64,000 nt of DNA from Ganoderma boninense (lineage: Eukaryota; Basidiomycota; Agaricomycetes; Polyporales; Polyporaceae). Location: contig CM035308.1 of assembly GCA_002900995.3 (NCBI GenBank), positions 2,356,001 through 2,420,000 on the forward strand, in the 5' to 3' direction. The notes under the pieces were generated by a model. It searched no databases, was not told the DNA's origin, and saw only the letters and a program-made list of their open reading frames with translations. Below, piece by piece: positions 21,421 through 33,346 of the stretch. The position numbers were made by a program, and so were the translations under genes. The first letter of the stretch is position 1, and each line of letters opens with the position of its first letter.

Positions 21421-23242
21421 GGTGTACGCAAGAAGAGAGGTGAGGGTCGGAGGGGGGAGGAAGGTGCTGAAGAGCGGGACGGCGGGACGGAGATGGAGGC
21501 CGTCTTGCGCCTGGAGGAGGAACAAGGAGCGTGGGGACTGCTATGGAGGGCAGAGGAGAGGAAGTGAAGACGGTTGCCGGACAGCCCGCAGGCCTCACCC
21601 AATCTCTGGCGTTTTGTACGGGACAGACGGGGACGGGAGAGAGCAGTCGAGGCAGTGAGCAACAAGCCCCGACGCCCTCCCCGCCATCTTTGCTCTTATT
21701 TGTCCTCCCCATCATCATCATTTCCCTCGGCCCCCGCTCTCTCCCTCGCCTCCCCGCCCCCGACTCCCTCGACTCGATGCTGCTGGCACACACGCCTAGG
21801 CGGCTGCCTCAGCCGTACAATGGCCCAACAAAATCCCCCAGCGGAGAACCGGCGCAGCCATGGAAACCAACGCATATGTTCACGCGCTGACGCCCGCATG
21901 AGCGCTTCCCCACTGCCGAGCCGACCATCGTATGCAGTACAAGTCCACCGTGCCTGTCTCGTCGCTCTCGCCTTCCTCTCAGTCCAAGTATATTCTCGGT
22001 CCACACCTGTGCGCGGATTTAGAGAGCCAAGCCAGCGTTCGCAGACCGCTGTGAGGACGCGGACCACTGCATGTGGTCCCTTCCATGCAAGCACGCCGTC
22101 TGGCGGCAACCAACTCGACCAAGGTTCGCCCGTCGGCTGAATCTAAGGCGAATCCTCCTCCCATTCGCGTCCAGCAGGCGATCCCCATCGTTGATCATCC
22201 AGTACGGGCGTAACTCACGTCCGTATCTCCGAGAGCTCAACACATGCTGCCAGTGCCATTCCATAGCTCATCACAAGTATAGAATGGATCTCCGGCGACC
22301 TTGTGCGGTCTTACACCGGCGCCGCGTTGCATGCCCCTGCACACATCCTCTACGCCCATTCATTCCGATGTCGTATAGATCTGTCACCAGACTCCCCTAG
22401 CAGCAGCACAGCAACCCAAGCCACAAGATGCATCATCGAACCTCTTTCTAGGAACGTCGAAAGTTGACCTCATAATCAATAGTCCGACTCGCACGCAGAA
22501 AGACCCCCAACCAGCATCACAATCAGTTACACTCTACAGTGCCCCCCGCCTGCCCCTGCTCGGTTTCTTGAACTGTCTCACAGATACCGACGCCCGCTTC
22601 GGGTTCGCCAACAGTTGCTGTCGACTCGCTCGCAGGATGTCTGGATTCCGAGCTCTCCGCTATCCCATGGCAAAGTCACTGGATGTCAACTCCTCGTGAG
22701 TGCACGTCCCTGATATCATCCCCATCTGCCATGACATGTCTAATCTCCCTCTTCTTTCCTTCTCATCAAGGTTGGGATCACCTTTTCCCCATCAACTAAT
22801 AGGCTGCCGGGAGTAAGTATAGACATCTATGCATTTTCACAACCCAGTTTGTGTAAGTGGCAATCGCATGCCATGACGTTTGCTAGTCCATCCCGATGCG
22901 ATTGTATCGCATACTGTAAGGCTGGTTTCTGTCTGATGTATCATCAGCCCGTGGCACCATGTTAGGAACCAGTGCGAGGAAGACCAAATTCTTTCGGCCA
23001 CACGCCTCCAACGCGGTGAGCGCCACCGACATCACGTCCATCCGAACCCATTGGTGAGTCCTTGATGCAACTGTGGCTCAACAATGGCTCCCTAACTTCA
23101 AAGCACATCACGCTCTGGGGTACGGGAAACATCCTGCTTTGTGCCATGATGCTGGATCCATGGGGCCAATACATGACGCATCCATTCTCAGAGCCAACCT
23201 CGCCCTTCGTGCATTCGTACGCGGACATAGCACATGTACATG
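21421..23242. other. Intergenic, about 1.8 kb, no gene seen
   Basis: Upstream region of the mucin gene and downstream region of the amidotransferase gene. Long open frames on both strands at 21530-22400 are Pro/Arg-rich shadows without start, splice or domain support. This would be an unusually long promoter for the mucin, which fits a regulated signalling gene. An unrecognised non-coding RNA cannot be excluded. Confidence 0.4.
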
Positions 23243-24336
23243 TCAGAACGGAACCTCAACAGGAGCACGCCTAACCACCATATCACGCCCAACCATAATG
23301 CACTGGTTCTTCGGGATGAGCTCCCAGTCCTCCTCCTTGAACGTCGTCGGCTCGCTCGCAACGATGACGTGGTCCCCGTGCTCCTCCACCGCCTTCAGGT
23401 TCCTCAGCCCATTGTCCGCGCCTTCCTTGTCCGGGTGCCCAGGGAACTTCCTGTTCAGGCTGACCCCCGCGCGCGTCGACAAGTACAGCGACGGCGGGTG
23501 CTCCTTCTCGTGGTTTCTGAACCGGATCGCGAGCAGCTGCTCCCCGTCCGTGATCGCGATGTTCAAGCTCGACGCGTCCGGCGTCTTCCCGACGGCCGCC
23601 CTCGCCGCCCGCTGCAGCTCCAGCACGCGCCGGATCGCCCTCTCCAAGCACGTCTTCATCTCCGCGAGCGGGTGCGCCTGCTCCCACACCTCGGGCCCGC
23701 GCTGCTGCTCCAGATACGTGAAGAACAGCGCGGCGAGCGCCTCCGAGTCCGTCGTGCCCTTCACGCGCGCGTGCGCGGCGTCGGAGAGCTCGAGCGCGAG
23801 CGCGCGCTTGATCTCGTCGAAGTGCGCGACGGACCCGTTGTGCATGAACGCGAGCCGCCCGAACGCGAACGGGTGGTTGTTGTAGTGCGTGATCGCCGTC
23901 GCGCCCGACGCCGCGCGGATGTGCGCGAACACGCAGTGCGCCGTCGTCCCCCCGCACAGCGACTGGAACACCGGGTCCGTCGTCGGCTGCCGCAGGATCT
24001 TGTACGTCACGGGGCGCGGGCCTTCGCACTCGCCGAACGCCGCCCGCGCGTGGGTGTACCTGGTCCGCGGGCGGGCGGCGGGGAGGAGGCTGTGAGCGCG
24101 GATCGAGCGGGAGATGCGACCGGAGTTGGGACGTACCAAACCACACCGATGCCATCGAGGTTGAAAGGGCTGTTCCGCAGCTTCATCTCTTCCGGCGTCG
24201 TGTCGGGTTCATAGTGTGTGAGGTATGGGAGGTAGCGGTCGTGGACCTGCTTCGCGATGGCGTGATCGGGGGAGATGAGCACGTCTTCAAGAAGACATGG
24301 TTCGGAGGTCGAGATGTACGCAAACCACCTGCACAT
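23243..24336 (-). CDS. DUG3: Dug3-like class II glutamine amidotransferase
   Basis: Cytosolic Ntn-type amidotransferase that with Dug2 opens the gamma-glutamyl bond of glutathione in the yeast GCG pathway. It begins MCRWFAYISTSEP, where Cys2 becomes the nucleophile. LLEDVLISPDHAIAKQ, NLDGIGVVWYTHARAAFGEC and HCVFAHIRAASG follow, then THYNNHPFAFGRLAFMHNGS (NHPF and HNG oxyanion motifs) and GTTDSEALAALFF. The C-terminal half includes LNIAITDGEQLLAIRF, VIVASEPTTF and IPKNQCIMVG. Two exons (24137-24336, 23243-24059) give 338 residues, near yeast Dug3 (357). Neither Dug1 nor Dug2 is in the window. A very GC-rich second exon produces a long antisense frame and an Arg-rich shadow frame. Confidence 0.92.
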
Positions 24337-25135
24337 CGTGGCGGAGTGCTGGTGTGGCTCAAAGGCTCGGTGGATGGGCGGATGGAAGATATGAGGGGCT
24401 GATGCCTGCAGCTATCGCCCGAGAGCCGTGCTCCTCATATACCATCCCCCGGTCTCAAGCCGCAGACGCTGGCGCTATCGCTTCTCCATCCAGAGCTGCA
24501 TGGAAGCCGGAGATTCGTCCTTGAATTAATGGCGAGCGGTCGGTGAGGGTTGCGCCGGACGTGGCGCCTTGAGCTTGAAGGCCACGCTCCTACGACGTAT
24601 GTATGGATTCAAGAACGCATAGTCACATGAGGAAGAGGCGACCGAAGAGCTCTCTGCCAAGTAATTTGGAGGCGTGAAGACGAGGCACCATGTATGTAGC
24701 CTGCCCGTGTATGCTGCGGCGGTGTCGATGATTGAGACCAAGTTCGGGTTCGCAAGGTGCAAGTATGAACAAAGAGTGTCGGTGATTCCTGAAGCCTGGA
24801 TGCCTGAGCCTGTATATCGGACCGAACCGAATTGAAGGAGCATGCTGCCCAAAGAACGTCCCACACGTTGCCCGGAAGTCATGAAGCATTCACCGCTAGC
24901 GAAGTAGAAGCCTTTATCAACGTTCCATCGACCGCCGTGGGGCAGGTTTAGCCTAGTAAATATTCTATCCTGGAGGACGCGTAGTCCACTAGCATGATGA
25001 TAGGTACGTTACGAGAACGGGTATAATGCACGATCCGAGAAGAAGAAATGCGCACTACACACAACGTAAAGGAACTGCTCAAAGAACCAGAAAGAGAGAA
25101 AGGGAAAAATGAAGGTTCGGACCTAAACACCAGCG
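24337..25135. other. Intergenic, promoter of DUG3 gene and 3' flank of copy 3
   Basis: About 0.8 kb. A minus-strand open frame at 24526-24882 has no domain or codon-pattern support. Nothing else recognised. Confidence 0.45.
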
Positions 25136-27033
25136 TCATGACGGAAGGGGCTGCTTCACGTCACGAGGGTATCGCTGTGGTTCAGGCAGTGGTGGAGGGG
25201 CTACGACAGGCTCCGGACTCCCAACAGCAGCAGAAGTCCCGTACCCAACAACCGATTGAGGCTGGTACTGCGACATCGATGCCACACTCGACATATCGTT
25301 CGGCTCCTCGTCCCACGACAGATACGCGGGGGGCAGCCGCCCGGATCCCGAGCGCTGCAGGAACGTGGCCGGACCGCCGTCCTGGTGTCGCTCGAACTCT
25401 TCGTCGAAGCCATATGTGGGTTGCGGAGGGAACTCTTCGCGTCCGGAGAACTTGGACGGCCGCCCGGATATAACGCTGGCAGCGCCTGGGCGGACCAGCG
25501 CGGTCGTGCTCGGCGTGCTACCACTGGCAATTCCGTTGCCAATGCCCATCTCGCTGTCGCTCGCGCCGAAGGTTGATTCGGGACCGCGCCTGGGAAGCAA
25601 TGCAATTGATTCAGGGTCCTCTAGGTCAACACCAGTGTTTGTGTCGTACCTCGAACTGGGGTCTTTGTATCGCGAAGATCCTGGTTAGCTATCATTCACG
25701 CATAGGCGCCCAATGCGCATCAACTTTCCCTCACCTTGAGTGCTTGAGAAAGGCGTGATCGCGCCGAACTGGCCTGGCTGGGTTTCCGACTTGTATTGGT
25801 ACTCCCCAGACAGGTCGAGGGGCTTGGTCCCCTGCCCCTTGCGCTTTTGACGCCAGAGACAGAACCCGACCAGCCCCAGAGCGATCGCGCCGAATATGCC
25901 ACCAACCGCAGCACCCACGATCACGGCTGTGTTTGAACCGGATGATTGCGGACTAGAGCTTGGGGCTGCAGAATGAGCCTTCGTCGACGAGGTAGCTGTG
26001 CCGCTACCAGCCTTTGTTGTCGTGGTGTTGACGGTGGTCGACGCACATTGCGTGAATGTGTTGTTGTTCGATGCGGCGAGATCTTCAGTGATAGTGTCCT
26101 TCGTATACTTGCTACGGAGGGTATCAGGGGACAGAGGTCCACCTAAGACTAGAGTAACTTACTAATACCTGTAGCATGGCCTACGCTTAGTTTCGACCAG
26201 CAAATACGGAGTTTGTACACGCACCAAGCACCCGTGTTCCAGAAGAGACCATACAGGCTGCGATCGATCTTGATACCCTTGTTGCAGACTGCATTCTGTA
26301 CGTTCTTCGGAAGCCTGGCAGCAGACATTCAGCACTGCCACAAGCGAAAGGCAGGTTCACGTACGTCTGGTTTACAGCTCCATTCAAGCAAGACCCCAAG
26401 TATAGCTGATACGCTCCCTTGCCTGGATGCTAGTCTCAGTCTCGCTGCAGGTTCCCGCGGTTTGCGAACACTCACCGGCGTCGATTCCAGTTGTGGCTGA
26501 CGCACTGTCGTATTGACAGCTTACGGGGGCACCAATGAACAGAATGAAATGAAATATGAGACGGAAGAGACGTACTTCATGCACAGCATACTGAGTGCGA
26601 ACGAGACCGAATTGCAACAGCAGTCCTCTGTCGCCCAATGGTGTCGGTCCACAACTCGATCCATGCACAACGAGGCACTTACTGAGCTGGTCATCACATG
26701 CGTCTCCGGGCGTGAGTGAATTGAACTGTCGCACTTGATCTTGTGCAGCGGGTGGGTTATATCGGTGGTATAGCCTTCGAGGTACAATAACTCACAATCG
26801 CTGTTGCAAATCTGCCTCAAACGCTGATAGGTGATGCCTCGGGGGTGGTCAGAGAAACCAGGCCGAAGAAGATTGGAATGGCACTCACATGGCGTCTCCC
26901 CTACTGCCTCCGTATACCAGTCTAGCTGAGAGCTGGCACATGTGGTGTTGCTCTTGGCTGCTCCATAAGCTGCGCGGGTCGAGAGAGTTAGGGTAAGGAA
27001 GGTGTAGATGAGCCATTCTCCCAGGGCAGGCAT
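25136..27033 (-). CDS. Cys-rich single-pass membrane protein, copy 3
   Basis: Third paralogue, inverted and about 17 kb from the tandem pair. ATG 27031-27033 starts MPALGEWLIYTFLTLTLST, a signal peptide. The ectodomain reads NTTCASSQLDWYTEAVGETP, ITYQRLRQICN, CCCNSVSFALSMLCMK, SCQYDSASATTGIDAG, FWNTGAW, a 6-nt exon, KYTKDT and NNNTFTQC. A Ser/Thr stalk precedes the membrane span AAVGGIFGAIALGLVGFCLW and the basic stop RQKRKGQG. The cytosolic tail of about 200 residues contains FERHQDGGP and SGRLPPAYLSW, nearly the same as copy 1, and ends in a Pro-rich segment with stop at 25136-25138. The ectodomain is the most diverged of the three, but intron positions and phases are conserved around the microexon. 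Function unknown. Confidence 0.8.
26163..26168 (-). other. 6-nt microexon of copy 3 (GTATTA)
   Basis: On the minus strand the intron 26224-26169 (56 nt, GTGCGT...CTACAG) and the intron 26162-26112 (51 nt, GTAAGT...CGTAG) flank GTATTA. TG+G, TAT, TA+C encodes Trp-Tyr-Tyr between NTGA and KYTKD. Without it the frame is kept and TG+C gives Cys. Confidence 0.75.
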
Positions 27034-27761
27034 CGTGGATGTAAGCGTCGTGAGTTGGGCGCTGAAAGCCAGAAAAACCAGTCGACCCAAAGAACCAGCG
27101 AGGGGCAGATGATAGCAGGAGTGCTAGTAGACTGGCTACCAAGAGAGAGAGCCACGAGACGCCTCCCACGTCGCTGCGCTGCGAGTACGATGACAATGAG
27201 CCCCACCAGGAGACGCGCCCCGCTGAAACAAGAACTCACAAGAATTGAGAAAGGGCGAGCGTCAGCGACACAACGAGGTGCAAGCCAGAGCTGCAAGATG
27301 AGGTGTGGATAGAAGGTGAAGCTGGAGGCGGCATCGGCTAGGGAAGGCGTCTGACGACCCCAAGAGCCATCGCCAGGGCCGCATGACTACGGCGTGCATG
27401 GCAAAATTGATGAGGAGTTGTTTATTTGTTGTCTCGGCGCGACAAGTTTCGATCATGAAAGTCCTCTAAATGGAGCATTCCAGGGGTAGCCTCGCACCGT
27501 TGCAACTGCCGCGGCATGAGCACGAGCCTGAGGCGCCACCTGTTGTCCGAGTCGTCGCGCACAGTCTGCGGTCTCTTCTCCGACTCTGGATCTGAGCCGC
27601 CACGTTCCTTCCCTGGGTTACCATTTGGTGGCGATTTGTCCAATGTCTGAGTCGACAATTACTATACGAGGAAGCGGTCAGCCTTGGGAGAGATTCCTGT
27701 GAGCTGCGGCGTCACGGCGGCTGCGGTGGGAGGATGAGATCAAGGCGTGGCAGTGTGGGCA
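27034..27761. other. Intergenic, no gene seen
   Basis: Upstream flank of copy 3. The frame 27422-27658 on the minus strand starts with TTG, not ATG, and has no other support. Confidence 0.4.
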
Positions 27762-28051
27762 ATGATGCAAGCTCTGCCTTGGCCAGCAGTCGAGGCTCAC
27801 TTTACACAGCTTACGCTGTTTGTCCCACTTGCTTTCCTCGTCGTACGGATGGAGCTATGGCGATAACAAGGTAATCAGACCAGCTCTTGAAATGAAGGTC
27901 CACAAATACTGCTAATTCAACACTTGAACGCCAGCGTGCGGCGCTGGCGAAGAACGAAGGATTTGCCGAGTATCGCAAGCTTGGCTCAGACGTAAAGATG
28001 ATTCGCGCTGCGGCCGTGGCCACCCTCGGCCGACCGGTTCTACTTAAGTGA
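27762..28051 (+). CDS. Possible small membrane-anchored protein (65 aa)
   Basis: Tentative two-exon model, 27762-27842 and 27935-28051, with a 92-nt intron that has GTACGG, a CTAAT branch-like site and CCAG. The product starts MMQALPWPAVEAHFTQLTLF and contains a hydrophobic stretch (LTLFVPLAFLV). It ends in a charged helix-like region, ALAKNEGFAEYRKLGSDVKM, followed by an Ala/Val-rich end. The second exon has convincing protein-like composition, which is why it is reported. The family is not recognised. A competing splice (donor at 27871) gives a different 66-residue frame that looks less protein-like. Transcript data would decide. Confidence 0.3.
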
Positions 28052-28657
28052 AAGTGATAGCCTCGGGTCCATCCAAAACGCCGATATGCCAGCGACGACC
28101 TCCCATCATCATTACTTCCGTCTCGCTACATACAAGATCTCCTTTGTGGCCAAGCACTGACGTTCCGTTTTGTCTTCTAAAGGCCTTACGTCGCAATAGG
28201 AATAAAAGATTAACCGAGTATGCTGAGCACGTCCAGAATATCCTGCACTCAGCGATTGAAGCTTGAAGGCTTCTGAAGGCCACCCTCAGGCTCCTCATCC
28301 AAGCAAGAAAAGGGCTCTCGGCCTCCTGACCCATCAAATAGAAGAAAAGTGTTTATAATAAAGAAGACGCTTGAGCTTTTTCATGGTCGTACAACACGTG
28401 CATGCGCTTTGTTCGATTGCCCCTCATCCTTCCTGGGGCGCTTCGACCGCGGGGCGGGGGCTGGCTAACGTTATTATGGACAACTGACAAAAAGCCGAGG
28501 CGTGAAGCACATCGTCAACGCTTTGCCACTGCAGGCCGCTTTGGTATCGTCATGGCCCCGGATGGCCCTTTAAAAACCAGGTTCGAGAGACCGTCCTTTT
28601 CACGCCCACAACATTCCAGCAAGTCTCTACTGACAACTTTCGTTACAGCCTTTTGCT
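28052..28657. other. Intergenic, promoter of coiled-coil gene
   Basis: About 600 bases without a supported gene. A TTTAAAAA run at 28569-28576, about 80 bases before the ATG at 28658, is a candidate TATA-like element. Confidence 0.45.
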
Positions 28658-29563
28658 ATGTCCGACCAACCTCGGAATCGACTGACCCGCACTGAGTCCG
28701 TCATGGAGGTCGATTCTTCCCAGCCCCAACCCGCAGTGGTTCGTGTCCTTCCACCGCTGCCTCTGGTTCCTGTGCCCGTCAACAAAGATAAGATGCCACG
28801 GAAGTGAGCAACTCGTCGCCTACGCCTCCCACACCTCCTCGTATGCTCATAACTGGCATTCACAGGAGGCGACGCCTGGACTCGCCCGAATCCGATGAGA
28901 CCGTGGCGGACCGGCCCGACTACGACCGCCACCCCACACAAGACCCCAGATGGCCGGGCCCGTCTCACCCGCCCTCGGAGGTCTCCGGCTACGACTCCCC
29001 TGCGGAGACGGATTTACACAGACTAGCCATCACAGGGCCAGTCGCCTCGGGGGAGTACTACGAGAAGTGGCCCGATGCCGACTCGACGGATGATGAGGGT
29101 GACGAGCCCGGGTTCACTCAGCCGGCGCAGGACCCTCCTACCCCCACTCAGACTCAGACACCCCTGGGCGGCGACGCACAGGGCAGAGCGCTCGCGGTGC
29201 GGTTGCCCAAGGGGGGGCGGCTCGCCAAGGAGGACACGCTCATGTCCATCGATTTTTCCCAGTCCCAGGTCGATTCTACGACGCGGTGTAAGTGCTTGAC
29301 TTTGTTTTGCTTTGTGGGCGAATTTCGTAGCTCACCGCTTTGCCTTTTCGCCCGAACTAGCCGACGACGCTCTCGTGCAGAGGCTCGGAACGATGTTCGA
29401 GCAGATGATGCAGAAGCAGCGCACGGACTTGGAGACGTTCGCCGAGAACATCAGGGCGCAAATGGTGGTGGACTGCGCGGATTTGAAGAACGAGATGACG
29501 AGGCTGAGGGCGGAACTTGTTGACTTGCGGATACAGTACCAGCGGATGCAGAACGGACGGTGA
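28658..29563 (+). CDS. Unrecognised coiled-coil protein (256 aa)
   Basis: Three exons (28658-28803, 28866-29287, 29361-29563) sum to 771 nt with all phases closing. No known domain. The N-terminal part is disordered and Pro/Asp/Ser-rich (VMEVDSSQPQPAVVRVLPPL), with a basic patch KRRRLDSPESDE that could be a nuclear localisation signal. The middle is acidic (DADSTDDEGDEPG). The last 65 residues, including FEQMMQKQRTDLETFAENIR and LKNEMTRLRAELVDLRIQYQ, have clear heptad spacing and should form a coiled coil for dimerisation. Possibly a nuclear adaptor; this is inference. Confidence 0.65.
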
Positions 29564-29977
29564 GAGTCCTGGTTGTCACCGAATTAACCTCCCGCCACTG
29601 CCCCTGAGGCCTGGGATGATGAGTCCGTATTCTCCATGTGTTCCGTCCTGTAGGTTATTACTATATGCTTATTTGTTCAGCAACTATGTGGTTCTATTAT
29701 TTCGTACGAATGGCGTCGTTCAAGCCAGTCGAATCGAAGGAGGCACAGTCAATGACTATGAGTACGTACATTCATTAGCATCGAGTCCGTATTACCGAGT
29801 GACGGAGGACATGGTGAAAGCACCGCAAACATTTAAGACCACAACGAAGTGCATTACGTCTAATTTCCTTGTACCCAAGCAGAAAAGACGATGGTGGGCC
29901 ATTCCATGTCAGTCTACCAAAGTATCAGACACACCCATTGTCCGTAGCATGTACTTTGGCGCTCCATCCCTAACTCT
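29564..29977. other. Intergenic between convergent genes
   Basis: About 400 bases, AT-richer than the flanks, holding the 3' ends of the coiled-coil gene (+) and the peroxidase gene (-). No gene seen. Confidence 0.5.
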
Positions 29978-32097
29978 TTAACAACTTGGCCATAACCTGG
30001 CATCGAACGGCGCAAAGCTCGAGGTAGAGAACTTCGCGCCATCGATGTCCGCGGCGACGTTGACCTTCTGGTTGATCGAGTGTGCCAGCGCCGACGACGG
30101 CAGATCCGCCGTCCAGAACGCATACGCCTCCCCGGCCCTCTTCTGCATGGCCGCCGCTTGCGCGTCGGTCGTATTTACGGTGATCCACGTTGCGCCGCTA
30201 CCAGCGGCCCCGGCGAAAAGATCGTACTCGACGTACACGCGCGACGGTGTCTTGTCAGCGCGGACCTGCACGCCATCGCTCATCAGCCTCAACAGTCCTA
30301 TTGTATTATGAGCGCGACTGGACCGGGACTCACGGCGATTTGGATACGCGCAGTGCCCGTGGACTCCGCGATGCAAGAGGAATTGGCCACCATGACCACG
30401 TCCTGCACGGCGAACCCCACGCCGCCCTGATCCTCCGTCGTCCCGGCGCTCCCGTTGCCCTCGTCGACCTCGAACCAGAACTTCGAGATCCCAGTGGCGG
30501 CGTCGATGACCGTGAAGTTGTCCGAGAGCGGGCCGATGTTGTACCACTGGGCGTCGAACGTGCCGTCGTAGAGCGCAGTCGCGGCCATCTGCTCGTCGGA
30601 GCTCAGGACGCTGCTGTATGCGGGGTCGGTCTTCCCATCGCGGTCCGCCCAGAGGAGCTTGATGGAGCGCGAGGCGCTGTAGACTGTGTTCCAGAACTAT
30701 GTTATAGTAGGGCCGTGCGCGTGAGTGTTGGTAGCTGCTGCTCTGAGCCAAGGCACGTACGCGGACTTGTCCGGTGAGATGGAAGGTGCCGTCGCCCATG
30801 TACGTGAGTGCGATGTCTTGGGGCTTGACAGACAGCGGTTCGATGACCTCGGTGAGCTGCACGGTGTTCGGAACGGTATCTAGCATACGCGTGAGCAGCG
30901 ACTGACACGCAGACCTGAACAAAGCAGGGTCTGCGGCGAACCTTTCAAGTTTCAAGTAATCTTTAGTTAACCCGAATGGCATACAGAGACAACGCAAGTC
31001 GTGCGCACCCGTTCATGGTCGTGTTACCGTCGCTCCCGAAGATGCGCTTGTCAGAATTCGTGGTGTCATTGTGTCCCACCACTAGTGGATTGTTCGTCGT
31101 TCCGTGAATGTACTCGGTCGCGCTATCAACACCATTAGCAGACGGACGTCATCAAAACGGGTAACACAAGACATACATATTGTTATCAAAATTGAAGGGG
31201 GTGCTATCAAACGTCTGGGACACATCGCTGACCCCATCTGGAAGCGGTACGATCTGCGGGAACGCGCTGTTCTGTACACCACCGAAGGAGTGCCCGCATG
31301 CGATGAGAGTGATCATTTCGGTCTGATTGAACCCCTGACGAGCGAAGGACGCTGTATGGCTGTCGAGACTCTCTTGTGGTTGGGGAACGCCGGGCACGCC
31401 TGCTTCTGTAGCGTCCACACGACCGCCTCGGAAGGGGAGATGGGGACCTCCGCTGTATGGGGGTAATATCAGTATGATATGCACGACGATCGAGGAGGTC
31501 GCACCATTGCTCGACCGCAGTCTTCGCCCCAAGCGCGATGAAATCCGCAACTATGCCGTTCATGAGCTTTGGGTCGGAAGACGGCGATCAAGTAAAGAAC
31601 GCACCTCCGACATAGCGGCTGATGCCCAGCTGGAGGTGCCTCAGGGAGTTAAAGAAGCCATCACCAGCATTCTACACCCAACATTAGCTGAAAATATCCC
31701 CACGAGCCTCGCCCTCTTCCTCACCTCCGGCCTGTCCTGCTCAAACTGGATCGACGCATCCAGACCACCCGTGCCGTCCTCCACATTGTGCGTCGCCATA
31801 TCGTGATAGGCCTGTGCACCAACCATATCAGTCGCCGAGAACGCACCACACGAGACGAAACGAAGAGTCGCGCACCGTCCGGATCCAATCCGCCGCGTTC
31901 GAGCGGTTCACGGTGCTGCCGAAACTGAACGCGTTGCAAGGGCTGAGTGCGCCTGCGAGGATGCCGCGCTCGTTGAATCCGTGTTGGTCGTATAGCAAGC
32001 TCTCGAGCTCATCGAGCTGGGGGTTCGGCCAGGTGTATGCGGCGGCGCAGGCGACGAGTAGGAGGATGCTGGAGAGGCGCGAGATGGCCAATGACAT
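29978..32097 (-). CDS. Secreted heme peroxidase, hybrid type B-like
   Basis: Plant/fungal peroxidase superfamily. ATG 32095-32097 opens the signal peptide MSLAISRLSSILLLVACAAA. WIRTAYHDMATHN carries the distal His and upstream Arg region, and GTGGLDASIQFE the calcium/substrate side. GIVADFIALGAKTAVEQ and EMITLIACGHSFGGV follow, the latter with the proximal heme His. PFNFDNNMATEYIHGTTNNP follows. The core is unlike ligninolytic class II enzymes and closer to what has been called hybrid type B peroxidases, an assignment from pattern memory. The C-terminal 250 residues (HLTGQVRFWNTVYSASRSIK; QWYNIGPLSDNFTVIDA; RVYVEYDLFAG) form a beta-rich region of unknown role with several N-glycosylation sites. 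TAA stop at 29978-29980. Multiple short introns. Confidence 0.82.
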
Positions 32098-33346
32098 GGC
32101 TGTGATTCGTCGGTGGGGATAATGATGACCATCGTCGAGTGCGAACTGGCTTTTGTAGTGCGCTGGACGCAATTTGGAAGGTGAACTGAGCGCTGAGCGT
32201 TGCATGCCAAGTCCAAAGGCGACTGAACACGGCCAGGAACAGCCGTCAACGAGAGGGCTCCCTGACTTCCAGGCGCGTGAGTCACGGCTGCACAAAGTGC
32301 ACAGCTGGAATATAATGTGCTGCGCTGAGGAGGGGCCGCCTATCAAGAAGGAATTGACTGTAGAGCATAGAGCAAGAAAGTGACTCACAACGGAGCGGAT
32401 TGTCCGTAGATGCCAGAGGATGACGCGGTTGCCGGCCGTTGTGAATGTTACCAAAGCTTTCCACATCATGCATTAGGCTGCGCTCGGTTTCTGCGATAAC
32501 CCGGAGTTCCAGGAGGTTCCTGGCGGACGAACGCCGCATCCGCGACTCGCTGACAATGCCTCGCTCATACTTGCCGTGTTCGCTGCGTTGAAAAGATGAG
32601 GAATTGCGTCCGGTCCGACAATGATGGCAAACGACGCTTTTCACAGCACAGAATTCGGATGTTCGTCATTTAGGCAAACATTGTTGAACATCCAGTATTG
32701 TTCGCTACAACATTCTGCTGAGGAACAACTCAACAACGACATTGAGAGGCGCAGACACATCGCCTACATATTCCTTCCTGTCCCCAGCGCTAGGCGGACG
32801 TCCTCCTCCCGTTCGAATACTTCGAATGCTTGCGGTTTAAGTGGGTATGCTCACCTGGTCCCCTCTTCGGCCAACTGTACCTGCCAAGACAGCTCTGCAC
32901 ACACTCCGGGATCAGGACCTTGGGTTCACCCAGGCTGCCCGTAGTACGCCGCAAACATCAAAGCCTGGATCTGACAGGTAACGGACCCGACGTCTTCCTA
33001 TGCGAGAGCGAGTTCGCGATCTAATGCGTCCAATTGAAGGCTACGTAGGAGTGAAATCCGAAAGGAGACGGGATGAGTCATATCGGGTCGAGGTCGGAGA
33101 GGCGATGAACAAAACGTCAAGCAAGGCTCGCGCGCGAAGGTAGACGTGTTGACCCTCAGAGCGATTCAGAGGACAACTTGAACGGGGCCCCAGCCCAGCG
33201 TGCTAACCAGGAGGTGCGGTCACGCGCGCGTTCATCGAGCACGTGGTGTCATGGAGGGGAGGCGAAGGCGCCCAGAGTCGCGAAGAGCAGCGAGGTGCAA
33301 CCGACTCCCTCGCACTTCCTCCTCCACACCCCCACGTCTTGCGCTG
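32098..33346. other. Divergent promoter region, about 1.2 kb
   Basis: Lies between the divergent peroxidase (-) and Iwr1 (+) genes. Open frames at 32174-33024 lack domain and splice support. No motif recognised with confidence. Confidence 0.5.

Noticed and set aside
23283..24155. Minus-strand frame of 290 codons, Arg/Gly/Ala-rich
   Set aside because: Out-of-frame shadow of the very GC-rich Dug3-like gene.
24526..24882. Minus-strand open frame of 118 codons upstream of the Dug3-like gene
   Set aside because: No recognisable features; overlaps the expected promoter.
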